Below are positions 1 to 7,633 of a DNA stretch of 12,225 bases, one piece after another. The notes below the pieces were generated by a model. The model ran no database searches. It had not been told where the DNA came from and saw only the letters and a list, made by a program, of their open reading frames with translations. The DNA comes from CAYGTK01 sp964352775 (GTDB lineage Bacteria > Bacteroidota > Bacteroidia > Chitinophagales > CAIOSU01). Positions within the stretch are counted from its first letter, which is position 1, and every line of letters begins with the position of its first letter. The position numbers and the translations under genes were made by a program. The stretch is from the NCBI GenBank assembly GCA_964352775.1, contig CAYGTK010000131.1, positions 1 through 12,225 of the forward strand, in the 5' to 3' direction.

Positions 1-1
1 C

Positions 2-103
2 GAAAATATTTTCAGCAGTAACTTCAACCCTAGGTCTGGAGAAATAACAGAGACTACACAGATAGGCTTTTTCCCAGATGTAACCTACAGGGTATTGTTT
101 TAA
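2..103 (+). CDS. C-terminal end of an outer-membrane beta-barrel protein (partial)
   Basis: The window opens inside a reading frame whose last 33 codons can be read before a TAA stop at 101-103. The end reads ...GFFPDVTYRVLF, with alternating hydrophobic and polar residues and a terminal phenylalanine. A last strand ending in an aromatic residue is the usual signal by which the BAM machinery recognises outer-membrane barrels, and this pattern is common at the end of TonB-dependent receptors and other barrel proteins of Bacteroidota. The rest of the gene lies upstream of the window, so the exact family cannot be determined. A hairpin follows directly, consistent with the end of a transcription unit. 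The frame and stop are seen; the barrel assignment is inferred from only 33 residues. Confidence 0.6.
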   Translation, partial: ENIFSSNFNPRSGEITETTQIGFFPDVTYRVLF

Positions 104-113
104 TTAGTTGACT

Positions 114-141
114 AGGGTGCCTTGTGGAGGGGCACCCTTTT
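114..141 (+). terminator. Rho-independent terminator-like hairpin
   Basis: A perfect 8-bp stem, AGGGTGCC (114-121) with GGCACCCT (131-138), encloses a 9-nt loop and is followed by TTT (139-141). It lies 10 bp after the stop of the upstream barrel gene and before the histidine kinase gene, so it probably ends the upstream transcript. The T tract is short, so termination may be incomplete. Confidence 0.65.
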
Positions 142-159
142 CACATTTGTAAGAAGCAG

Positions 160-167
160 TATCTTTA
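160..167 (+). promoter_or_regulatory. Possible -7 promoter element for the two-component operon
   Basis: TATCTTTA matches the Bacteroidota -7 consensus TAnnTTTG except in the last base. It lies 16 bp before the kinase start, after the terminator hairpin. A TTTG exists at 146-149, but the spacing of 10 bp is too short for a -33 element, so the support is weak. Confidence 0.2.
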
Positions 168-183
168 AACTATCAAGAACGGG

Positions 184-1230
184 ATGAAAAATATAGACAT
201 TTTAGGGTTCGACGATCGTTTGTTTCGCCTCATCATTATTCCTGTAATGGCCTTTTTTGTGCCCATCATTTTTTTTGGGAAAAGTCTTAGTGATCTTAGT
301 AGTTATTTTCCAGTATTCCTTATATCTCTCTATTATTCTATCATATACATCAATGGTAATAGGGCAATACTCGTTTGGTTTCGCAAGAAATATCCTGATC
401 ACTCTGATGAGTTTTTGAGACTTAGACACCAATTAATGGCGATGTTGGCTTTTATTTTGATCACTTGTTTTTTTAGCGAAAATCTTTTGCATTTCTTTTT
501 TACTAGAGAGATCTTTACCCTTCCTCCATTAGTAGGCTATATGCAAAGTCAAGCAGCAGGTTTACTACTTTCAGCCATTGTTATCGGGATCTATGAAACC
601 ATTTATTATGTACAGAAATTCCAGGAAACCAAGGTAGAGAGTGAGCAACTGAAACGTGCCAATATTCAGTCGCAGCTAGATACCTTGAAGAATCAAGTGA
701 ATCCACATTTCTTGTTCAATAGCCTTAACACATTGGCTACCATCATTCCTGAAGATCAAGATCTATCTGTACAGTTCGTTCAGAAGTTAAGCAAGGTTTA
801 TCGCTACATTTTAGAGATAAAGAATCTTCAAATGATAAGCCTGCGAGAGGAGTTGAGTTTCTTAAATAGTTATGTCTTTCTGCTGCGCATTAGGCATGGA
901 GATACTTTACAGATAAATATCATTATTCCAGATGAGCTTATGGAAGATAAACTGGTGCCGCTTAGCATGCAGATATTGGTGGAGAATGCCATCAAACACA
1001 ACATCATTTCTACCCAAAAGCCGCTGACTATTGATGTGTTTGTAGAAGGAGAGAACATCATCGTAAAAAACAACCTTCAGAAGAAGCGCCAAGTTGTAGA
1101 ATCTACCAAAACAGGCTTGGATAACATACGCGACAGATACCGACTATTAAGTGATAAGGTGGTGGAAACCATAGTTACCACTGGCTCTTTCATGGTCTCA
1201 TTACCTATTATTAAGACCAAAGTAGTATGA
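184..1230 (+). CDS. LytS-type membrane sensor histidine kinase
   Basis: Inner-membrane sensor kinase of the HisKA_7TM/LytS-like class (His_kinase PF06580 plus HATPase_c), 348 residues. Hydrophobic segments near residues 14-31, 41-57, 85-104 and 121-142 suggest four membrane helices with little periplasmic sequence, so the signal is probably sensed within or close to the membrane. A short coiled-coil-like linker (about 145-170) leads to the phospho-acceptor motif QVNPHFLFNSLN with His175. The ATP-binding N-box is seen as ILVENAIKHN (264-273) and a G-box as TGLDNIRDRY (310-319). The start at 184 gives the N-terminus usual for this family. The stop overlaps the start of the response regulator (ATGA), so the two are translationally coupled and almost certainly cognate partners. 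The signal and target genes cannot be read from the sequence. Confidence 0.93.
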   Translation: MKNIDILGFDDRLFRLIIIPVMAFFVPIIFFGKSLSDLSSYFPVFLISLYYSIIYINGNRAILVWFRKKYPDHSDEFLRLRHQLMAMLAFILITCFFSENLLHFFFTREIFTLPPLVGYMQSQAAGLLLSAIVIGIYETIYYVQKFQETKVESEQLKRANIQSQLDTLKNQVNPHFLFNSLNTLATIIPEDQDLSVQFVQKLSKVYRYILEIKNLQMISLREELSFLNSYVFLLRIRHGDTLQINIIIPDELMEDKLVPLSMQILVENAIKHNIISTQKPLTIDVFVEGENIIVKNNLQKKRQVVESTKTGLDNIRDRYRLLSDKVVETIVTTGSFMVSLPIIKTKVV

Positions 1231-1985
1231 AGATATTACTGATAGAAGACGAAAAACCCGCAGCGCGTAGGCTTCAAAAATTAGTGCAAGAAGCGGAACC
1301 TACAGCAGAAATAGTAGCTGTGATAGATAGTGTAGAAGACAGCGTAAAGTGGCTGAAAACCTTCCCTGCAGTTGACTTGATATTCATGGATATTCAACTG
1401 GCAGATGGATTGAGCTTTGACATCTTTACACAGGTAGACGTGAGCATCCCTGTAATATTTACTACAGCTTATGACCAATACACGCTAAAGGCCTTTAAGG
1501 TGAATAGCGTAGACTACTTATTGAAACCAATAGATGAAGAAGAACTTGCCTCTGCCTTAAGTAAGTTTAAAATGCTCCACGGGCAGCAAGTACCTCAGAG
1601 TTCAGCATTCTTTGAAAAACTACTTCAGAATATACAACAGCCTGCCTACAGAGAACGATTCTTAGTTAAAATGGGCCAGCAGTTCACTTCTGTGAATGTA
1701 AGTGATGTAGCCTACTGCTATGCAGAGGATGGTTTGGTATTCTTAATGCTCAACAATGGTAAGCGAATGAATATCGACCTCAAAATGGAACAGCTTGAAC
1801 AGGAGCTAGACCCTTACAAATTCTTCCGAATAAACAGAGGGATGCTTATAAGTCCTAATAGTATTAGTAAGATCCACAGTTACTTCAATAGTCGCTTAAA
1901 GCTAGAGTTGAACCCCGAACATAGAGAAGAGGTGCTAGTTAGCCGCGAACGAGTTTCCAATTTCAAAAATTGGTTGGATGCATAG
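1227..1985 (+). CDS. LytTR-family response regulator
   Basis: Cytoplasmic DNA-binding response regulator of 252 residues. The receiver domain (about 1-120) has the acidic pocket E7/D8, the phospho-acceptor D55 in FMDIQL, the switch T79/T80 in FTTAYD, and the conserved K100 in YLLKP. A linker (about 120-145) leads to a LytTR DNA-binding domain (about 146-251) with the typical FFRINRGMLIS motif (199-209) and a VSRERV segment near the C-terminus. The start codon lies within the stop of the kinase gene (ATGA overlap), which supports a shared operon and shared function. LytTR regulators usually bind pairs of direct repeats upstream of their targets; none was recognised in this window. The gene ends 6 bp before the end of a convergent gene. 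Confidence 0.95.
   Translation: MKILLIEDEKPAARRLQKLVQEAEPTAEIVAVIDSVEDSVKWLKTFPAVDLIFMDIQLADGLSFDIFTQVDVSIPVIFTTAYDQYTLKAFKVNSVDYLLKPIDEEELASALSKFKMLHGQQVPQSSAFFEKLLQNIQQPAYRERFLVKMGQQFTSVNVSDVAYCYAEDGLVFLMLNNGKRMNIDLKMEQLEQELDPYKFFRINRGMLISPNSISKIHSYFNSRLKLELNPEHREEVLVSRERVSNFKNWLDA
1957..1973. repeat. Inverted repeat at the 3' end of the LytTR gene, near the convergent junction
   Basis: A perfect 7-bp inverted repeat, CCAATTT and AAATTGG, with a 3-nt loop CAA, lies inside the last codons of the response regulator gene and 12 bp before its stop. It would fold as a hairpin in transcripts from either direction. No T-rich run follows on either strand, so it is not a standard intrinsic terminator. 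It is the only stable hairpin I see near this tail-to-tail junction. Confidence 0.45.
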
Positions 1986-1991
1986 CCACTA

Positions 1992-4058
1992 TTACTTCTG
2001 ACTCTCTGCCCAAGCCTTGTTGTTCTTCGCTAACTGAAAGTCTGGCTTAAGGGTAATGGCTTTATCACAAGCGGCAATGGCCTTATCCCATTCCTTCAAC
2101 TTGTTATAGGCGCTACATATGTTGTTATATGCATAGGGGTTATTGGCGTTCAACTTCAGCGAAGCTTCTGCTGCATCTACGCAGCCTTTATAATCGCCCA
2201 AATTGTATAGCGTTAAACTAAATTCTATTATCTGATCAGCCGTTGGGTTTCCTTTTAGGAAGCTCTTGATATCAGGGGAGGAGTTGACCTTTGAGTCGGC
2301 TACTACTAGCATTTGTTGAGCTAATTCATGGTCGGGGAAGATGCTAAGCGTTTCATTGGCTAGTTGCTTTAGTTCGCTATACTCTTTGCCAGTGGCATAA
2401 GCACTCATCAATAGTTTTCTAGCATCACGATGAGCAGGGCTAAGGGCCAAGGTCTGTTTTAAGTGATACTTAGCATCAAGATACTTTTGTTGGGCAAGCA
2501 GGTAGGCTCCATAATAGTATTGTGCTTCTGGTAATTCGGCATTCAGTTCAATAGCTTTCTTATAATGAAATTCTGCCTTTTGCATATTTCCTACCGACTG
2601 GTTAACCACCCCTAAATTGATGTGCAGGTAGGGGTAGTTTGGCGTATAGGCCAATGCTTCGTTATAATACCTTAAGGCATTTTCGTAGTCGCCATTTCGC
2701 ATCAAGGCAAGGCCATAGTTCATCAGTCCTCGTCCGTTGGTTGGACTTTTTACGGTTACATCGTACCAAAGGCGTTCACCTGTACGCCATACTTTATTCC
2801 GTTGGTAGGTACCATAAACACAAGCCGAGAAAATCACAGCAATTAGAAAACCGATCGCAAGTCTTCTGTTGACTGTGTAGGCGGTTATTTTCTGAGAGTA
2901 GAATAACAAGGCTAATCCCCAAGCTACAACCAATACCAATCCCACAAAAGGGAAGAACATTCGGTGGTCGTTAGTCACTTCGGCTAGTGGAACTACGCTT
3001 GAACTAGGTAATAGAGCCAAAAAGAACCAAAATATTCCAAAAGCTATGGGGCGGAATTGCCTTCTTAAAGATGTGAAAAGTGCTACACTCAATAATGTTA
3101 AACAACCCAATACACCAACAATAAATCGATAGTCCGAGATGTTTGTAAGCACTCGCCAATCAGTATCAGCACTTAGTTGGTCGGGGTAAATGAATTGGCG
3201 TATATAACGTAATAATACCCAAGGCTGGGTAATGGCATATTCGAAAGTACTGTAACCTCCTGGTTGCCAAGTTTTGGGTGTCATCTTCATGCTAAAGAGG
3301 AATAGTCCCGCACCTAAAAGAAGGCTCGGTAGTCCATATTTCAGAGCTTTAAGCCAAGTACTGCGTTGTGTTTGAAATAAATGCTCCTTCTGCTCCTCAA
3401 AAAATAGAATGTATAGCATAAGGATAGGAGCAAACATCAAGGCTGTTGGCTTGATGAGAATACCGACCAACACGGGTAGCAAAAAGAGAAAGTATTTACG
3501 TGCTATTCCTCCAATACTATATAAATACAAACCCAAAACCACTGCCAAGGTAGAGAGCGAATCAGACCTTGCGATGATATAATTAATGGTCTCGGCATTT
3601 GCTGGATGAAGCATAAACAGCCCAACAGCCAGAAGTGCAAACCATTTGTTCCATTTATTAGCCCAGCTTTTCTCCATTATTTTGAAGAACAAGAAGAACA
3701 TCAAAACGCCCTGAATCAAAAACCAAATGAAGGTGCTTAAGTGAAAGAAGAAACGATTAGTTACTTCACCATCATTAGTCGTAAAACCAAATCGTTCGCT
3801 TAGCCAATAATCTATGGCAACTGTGGTGGTTAATACAGGCCTATAGGCTTGGTTAGTAGGCAAAGAACTTCTGGTGTTAGCATCCGTAAAGAACTTGGGG
3901 ACATTACCTACATCTCGGATGTACATATTATTGGTGATGGTATGCGAATCATCGAAATGAAAGGCATTATCGAAATGATTGCTGTAGGTTAATACCACAG
4001 CACACAACAAAACAAATGCCAGCAAGTAAAATGATCTGTTGTTATTATGCGTTACCAT
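1992..4058 (-). CDS. Polytopic membrane protein with C-terminal TPRs, TMTC/GT-C glycosyltransferase-like
   Basis: A 688-residue membrane protein. The first about 420 residues contain roughly nine to eleven hydrophobic helices, for example near 10-25, 107-126, 138-150, 168-181, 189-217, 243-256, 312-329, 337-351, 369-387 and 400-416. The first extra-membrane loop carries HFDDSHTI with Asp36/Asp37, a later loop has YRPV (72-75), then HPANAETINYIIARSDSL (151-168) and NDHRMFFPFVG (363-373). These motifs and their order resemble TMTC-type proteins, whose eukaryotic members are O-mannosyltransferases of the GT-C fold with an acidic pair in the first lumenal loop. The C-terminal part (about 442-540 and 640-680) holds TPR repeats of the form N-x-G-x8-A-x-Y. 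Inference: a glycosyltransferase or a carrier-lipid-linked sugar transferase acting on the periplasmic side, with TPRs binding a protein partner. Substrate unknown. It is monocistronic, convergent with the LytTR gene and divergent from the TonB receptor. Confidence 0.75.
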   Translation of the reverse strand: MVTHNNNRSFYLLAFVLLCAVVLTYSNHFDNAFHFDDSHTITNNMYIRDVGNVPKFFTDANTRSSLPTNQAYRPVLTTTVAIDYWLSERFGFTTNDGEVTNRFFFHLSTFIWFLIQGVLMFFLFFKIMEKSWANKWNKWFALLAVGLFMLHPANAETINYIIARSDSLSTLAVVLGLYLYSIGGIARKYFLFLLPVLVGILIKPTALMFAPILMLYILFFEEQKEHLFQTQRSTWLKALKYGLPSLLLGAGLFLFSMKMTPKTWQPGGYSTFEYAITQPWVLLRYIRQFIYPDQLSADTDWRVLTNISDYRFIVGVLGCLTLLSVALFTSLRRQFRPIAFGIFWFFLALLPSSSVVPLAEVTNDHRMFFPFVGLVLVVAWGLALLFYSQKITAYTVNRRLAIGFLIAVIFSACVYGTYQRNKVWRTGERLWYDVTVKSPTNGRGLMNYGLALMRNGDYENALRYYNEALAYTPNYPYLHINLGVVNQSVGNMQKAEFHYKKAIELNAELPEAQYYYGAYLLAQQKYLDAKYHLKQTLALSPAHRDARKLLMSAYATGKEYSELKQLANETLSIFPDHELAQQMLVVADSKVNSSPDIKSFLKGNPTADQIIEFSLTLYNLGDYKGCVDAAEASLKLNANNPYAYNNICSAYNKLKEWDKAIAACDKAITLKPDFQLAKNNKAWAESQK

Positions 4059-4090
4059 GCCGTTGGTAGATAAAATTGATAGCTTTGCAG

Positions 4091-4098
4091 TAAAGTTA
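4091..4098 (-). promoter_or_regulatory. Possible -7 element for the TMTC-like gene
   Basis: Read on the minus strand, the sequence is TAACTTTA, one base away from TAnnTTTG, 32 bp upstream of the minus-strand start codon. No good -33 TTTG stands at the usual distance, so this is a weak candidate. Confidence 0.2.
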
Positions 4099-4103
4099 TG
4101 AAA

Positions 4104-4117
4104 TACGTTTTCACGTA
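4104..4117. promoter_or_regulatory. Dyad in the divergent intergenic region, possible operator
   Basis: TACGT-TTTC-ACGTA is a perfect 5-bp inverted repeat with a 4-nt centre in the 119-bp region between the two divergent genes. It overlaps the proposed -33 element of the receptor promoter and lies just upstream of the candidate -7 element for the opposite gene, a position suited to a regulator acting on both. The dyad is seen; binding of a regulator is inference. Confidence 0.3.
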
Positions 4118-4139
4118 CCGATCATTTTCTGCAGGTTTG
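4109..4139 (+). promoter_or_regulatory. Candidate promoter for the TonB receptor/DUF4249 operon
   Basis: TTTC (4109-4112), 19 bp of spacer, then CAGGTTTG (4132-4139) is close to the Bacteroidota consensus TTTG-N19-TAnnTTTG, with one mismatch in each element. Transcription would start near 4144, leaving a leader of about 34 nt before the ATG at 4178. Confidence 0.3.
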
Positions 4140-4177
4140 CACTTATATTATTCCGCTAACGGTAGATCAAAAAACTC

Positions 4178-6604
4178 ATGAAACAAGGTAATATGCTCAT
4201 GCCTAGAGCAATGACCAAGGCCAACAATTTCACACGCGGTATAATACTCCTCACTTTTCTATTACTCTCCTTTTCAGGTTTCGCGCAGCAAAAATATACC
4301 ATAAGCGGCTATGTGACCGATGGTGGAAGCAGCGAGAACCTTATAGCAGTAAATGTTTACGTTAAAGAGCTATTTAAAGGTACTACTACTAATGAATACG
4401 GTTTCTATTCTATTACTGTTCCTGAAGGAGAATACACTTTGGTAGTATCTTATTTAGGTTATCAAGATGATGAAAGGCCGATAACGCTAAATGACAACCT
4501 ACGAATAAATGTGGAACTGAACACCTCAGCTACTGTAGTAGATGAGGTATTGGTAACAGGTGAACGCCGCGATGAGAATGTGGAGAGTACTGACCTAGGC
4601 AAGGTAGAATTAAGCACAGAGCAATTGAAGTCTATACCTGCACTACTGGGTGAGGTTGATGTATTGAAGGCTATCCAACTATTACCAGGCGTATTATCAG
4701 CAGGTGAGGGTAACTCAGGTTTTTATGTGCGTGGTGGTGGCCCTGATCAGAACTTGGTTTTATTGGATGATGCTGTAGTTTACAATCCTGGCCACTTATT
4801 TGGTTTCTTCTCGGTTTTCAACTCCGACGCAATAAAGAATACTACACTTATAAAAGGCGGTATGCCAGCCCGATATGGTGGTCGTATTTCTTCAGTGGTA
4901 GATATTCAGATGAAAGAGGGGAACATGCGTGAATTTGAGTTTGAAGGTGGACTCGGTGCTATTTCCTCTCGGCTAACCGTTCAAGGGCCGATTAAACGTG
5001 ATAAAGCCTCTTTCATTCTTTCAGCACGCCGTACGTATTTGGAAGTGTTCAATCCTTTGATAAACAGCATTACAGATGGAGACGCTGATGGTAACCAGTA
5101 CTACTTTTTCGATATAAATGGAAAGATAAACTACAAGTTCTCTGATAAAGATCGCCTATACTTTAGTGGTTACTTTGGTAGGGATGTGTTCAATTTTCAA
5201 GATCCAGGTGGTGCGTTCGAAGCTAATATCCCGTGGGGAAATGCTACCGCTACCATGCGCTACAATCACTTATTTAGCGATAAGCTATTCTTGAATGTTA
5301 TCTATGTGTTCAACGACTATAATTTTGAGATAACCTCTAAGTTTCAAGATGTAAGCTTCAGCCTTTTTAGTCAGGTTCGCGATCATAATATAAAACTGCA
5401 ATTTGATAACTACCCAACCCCCGACCACTCTTTAAAATATGGTATAGATTATACTTACCACACCTTTACGCCTTATAATGCCACAGGGCGAGCGGGCGAT
5501 GCTGAGTTTGGGACTAATAACGACCGCTCAAAAAAATACGCACACGAATCAGCGGCCTTTTTTGAGGATGATATGGAGCTAGCGCCTTGGTTTAAAATGA
5601 ACCTAGGGGTAAGGGCATCTATGTTCAATTTTGTTGGCCCGTTCAACCAGACCATCTACGACGAGCTACGCAACCCGATAGATACCATTGGCTACGGCAG
5701 GTCTGAGAACATAGCGACCTATTTTGGTATTGAGCCTCGTCTGAGCATGCGCTTTAAAATAAGTGAGACTAGTTCCATTAAGGCAGGAGCTACATTGAAC
5801 AGGCAGTACATTCACTTAGTTACAAGTAGCACCACTACACTGCCTACCGACCTTTGGGTACCTAGTACCGCTAGAACAAAACCACAGTGGGGTACACAAT
5901 ACTCTATTGGTTACTTCCGCAACTTTAAGAAGGACATGTTCGAAACCTCTATTGAGTTCTACTACAAAGACCTTTATAACCAAATAGAGTTTGGCGAAAG
6001 CTTTGTGCAAGAACTGAATGTAGACATTGAAGAGAGCTTTGCTTACGGTAGAGGTCGCTCGTATGGAATGGAGCTATTCTTCAAAAAAGCCTTGGGTAAG
6101 TTCACAGGTTGGATAGGTTATACATTAGGGTACACTTGGCGATATTTTGATGATGTGAACGATGGTAAACGATTTCCAGCACGCTACGATCGCCGCCACG
6201 ATATTTCAGTAGTTGCCATTTACGATATAAGTAAGAAATGGCGAATATCTGCCACTTTCGTATATGGAACAGGCCAGGCAACCACGGTACCTATTGGGCG
6301 TTATTTCATAGAAGGGCAGATAGTTAACGAATATGGCGATAGGAATTCATACCGCATGGTGCCCTACCACCGTTTAGATATTGGTGCAACGCTTGTATTG
6401 GTAAAACGGAAGCACTACCATGATCTTACTTTCTCCATATACAACGTATATAGTAGAATGAACCCTTACTTTTTATTCTACGATGTATCTGGTAATGTAG
6501 AGAGTGGCAATATAGATGTTCAGGCTAAACAAGCCTCTTTATTTCCTATTCTACCTTCGGTAACATGGAATTTCAAGTTCACTAAAAAACTTAAGGAGAA
6601 ATGA
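4178..6604 (+). CDS. TonB-dependent outer-membrane receptor with N-terminal carboxypeptidase-regulatory-like domain
   Basis: An 808-residue outer-membrane transporter driven by TonB-ExbBD. The signal peptide core IILLTFLLLSFSGFA (22-36) predicts cleavage before QQ. Next is a CarboxypepD_reg-like beta-sandwich domain (about 40-115: ISGYVTD, GTTTNEYGFYSITVPEG, VVSYLGYQ). After VDEVLVTGER (121-130) comes the plug domain (about 140-245), with LLPGV, FYVRGGGPDQNLVLLDD and ARYGGRISSVVDI, then the 22-strand-type barrel to the C-terminus. It is shorter than typical SusC proteins (about 1000 residues). The stop overlaps the start of the DUF4249 lipoprotein by ATGA, so the two are coupled. The start could be Met1 or Met12 (4211); Met12 gives a normal 25-residue signal peptide, Met1 an unusually long n-region. 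The transported substrate is not indicated. Confidence 0.92.
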   Translation: MKQGNMLMPRAMTKANNFTRGIILLTFLLLSFSGFAQQKYTISGYVTDGGSSENLIAVNVYVKELFKGTTTNEYGFYSITVPEGEYTLVVSYLGYQDDERPITLNDNLRINVELNTSATVVDEVLVTGERRDENVESTDLGKVELSTEQLKSIPALLGEVDVLKAIQLLPGVLSAGEGNSGFYVRGGGPDQNLVLLDDAVVYNPGHLFGFFSVFNSDAIKNTTLIKGGMPARYGGRISSVVDIQMKEGNMREFEFEGGLGAISSRLTVQGPIKRDKASFILSARRTYLEVFNPLINSITDGDADGNQYYFFDINGKINYKFSDKDRLYFSGYFGRDVFNFQDPGGAFEANIPWGNATATMRYNHLFSDKLFLNVIYVFNDYNFEITSKFQDVSFSLFSQVRDHNIKLQFDNYPTPDHSLKYGIDYTYHTFTPYNATGRAGDAEFGTNNDRSKKYAHESAAFFEDDMELAPWFKMNLGVRASMFNFVGPFNQTIYDELRNPIDTIGYGRSENIATYFGIEPRLSMRFKISETSSIKAGATLNRQYIHLVTSSTTTLPTDLWVPSTARTKPQWGTQYSIGYFRNFKKDMFETSIEFYYKDLYNQIEFGESFVQELNVDIEESFAYGRGRSYGMELFFKKALGKFTGWIGYTLGYTWRYFDDVNDGKRFPARYDRRHDISVVAIYDISKKWRISATFVYGTGQATTVPIGRYFIEGQIVNEYGDRNSYRMVPYHRLDIGATLVLVKRKHYHDLTFSIYNVYSRMNPYFLFYDVSGNVESGNIDVQAKQASLFPILPSVTWNFKFTKKLKEK

Positions 6605-7563
6605 GATATTCCTTCTTTTTAGCAATTGTCTGTTTATTTATTGCCACTGCTTGTACTAAAGATATAGTGATCGACGATATTCCTGCGCCAGAAGATTCCA
6701 TAGTGGTGGAAGGGAATATTGAGATAGGTCAACCTCCATTTGTAACATTAACCAAAAACTCGGCCTTCTTTGGAGGAATTGATATAAATGACTTTTCGGC
6801 GTTTTTTGTACGAGGGGCAAGGGTAGAGGTGTCTACAACTACTGATACGGTTTTACTAATGGAAATTTGTACTGACGAGCTACCCGATGAAACCCAACGA
6901 CTAGTTGCAGAGGCACTTGGCTTCGGTTTTAGCGATACAATAGATATACCGAACATCTGTATTTATACCGTTCCTGATATTGTAAACTACTTTTTAACAG
7001 GAACTTCTATGTTCATGGGTGAAGCAAACAAGTCTTACGGGTTAAGTATAGAGTCTGAAGGTTTTTCACTGACTTCTAAAACCTATATACCAGGCGCTGT
7101 GCCTATAGCTTTAACCTCTCGGCCACACCCCAATGATGGTGCGGCCGACTCATTAGTAACCGTAGTAGGAACGTTTACCGAACCCGATACGGTGGGTAAC
7201 TACCTGCGCTACTGGACTCAACGAAATGAGGAGGAGCTCTATCCGCCTGCATCGGGCTCTGTTTTTGACGATCTGCTATTCAGCGCCCAGACGTTCTCTC
7301 TGCCTATAGAGCGCGGACAGGATCCTCAAGAGGATTTTGAGTTTGAAACCTATGGTTACTTCTGGAAAGGTGATACCGTGTTGGTGAAATGGGCCAGTAT
7401 TGACCGTGGGTGTTATGAATTCTGGCAAACCTTGGAGAATGATGGGGGAGATAGCCCATTCAGTTCTCCTGTAAGGATCAAGACCAATATTAAGGGTGAT
7501 GGAGGCTTAGGAGTGTGGTGTGGGTACGGTACCTATTTCGCAGATATAATTGTCCCCCAATAG
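6601..7563 (+). CDS. DUF4249-family outer-membrane lipoprotein, partner of the TonB receptor
   Basis: A 320-residue lipoprotein. The signal peptide ends in a lipobox-like ATAC with the lipidated Cys18; the following TKDIVIDD is acidic, as often in surface-exposed Bacteroidota lipoproteins. The mature part starts with a beta-rich domain (about 33-160: IVVEGNIEIGQPPFVTLTK) and continues with a second domain (about 165-320) holding KGDTVLVKWASID, a YEFWQTLEN segment and the end motif GGLGVWCGYG, which are marks of DUF4249 (PF14054). Four cysteines remain after lipidation (C90, C120, C271, C307) and could form two disulfides. An AAGGAG lies 2 nt before the ATG, but inside the receptor gene and too close for an ideal ribosome site; coupling through the ATGA overlap is more likely. 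DUF4249 genes often follow TonB receptors; a substrate-capturing lid like SusD is inferred. Biochemical function unknown. Confidence 0.88.
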   Translation: MRYSFFLAIVCLFIATACTKDIVIDDIPAPEDSIVVEGNIEIGQPPFVTLTKNSAFFGGIDINDFSAFFVRGARVEVSTTTDTVLLMEICTDELPDETQRLVAEALGFGFSDTIDIPNICIYTVPDIVNYFLTGTSMFMGEANKSYGLSIESEGFSLTSKTYIPGAVPIALTSRPHPNDGAADSLVTVVGTFTEPDTVGNYLRYWTQRNEEELYPPASGSVFDDLLFSAQTFSLPIERGQDPQEDFEFETYGYFWKGDTVLVKWASIDRGCYEFWQTLENDGGDSPFSSPVRIKTNIKGDGGLGVWCGYGTYFADIIVPQ

Positions 7564-7633
7564 TGGATTACCTGTTAGTGGAATTATTTGCTGCAATTCG
7601 TAGTTTTACCAACGAACGATAAATAGACGTAGA

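Noticed and set aside
5473..6010. Two short minus-strand open frames inside the TonB receptor gene
   Set aside because: They are antisense to a well-conserved gene, without family resemblance or promoter signals.
6593..6598. AAGGAG as a Shine-Dalgarno sequence for the DUF4249 gene
   Set aside because: It lies only 2 nt from the ATG, encodes the receptor C-terminus, and genes here generally lack such sites; translational coupling explains initiation better.
4178..7563. SusC/SusD pair of a polysaccharide utilisation locus
   Set aside because: The receptor is about 800 residues rather than about 1000, the lipoprotein matches DUF4249 rather than SusD, and no glycoside hydrolase genes are near.
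7581..7608. Weak hairpin GAATT/AATTC and a possible -7 element TAGTTTTA before trxB
   Set aside because: The stem is 5 bp without a T run, and the TTTG at 7587-7590 is only 10 bp from the -7-like element, so neither a terminator nor a promoter can be supported.
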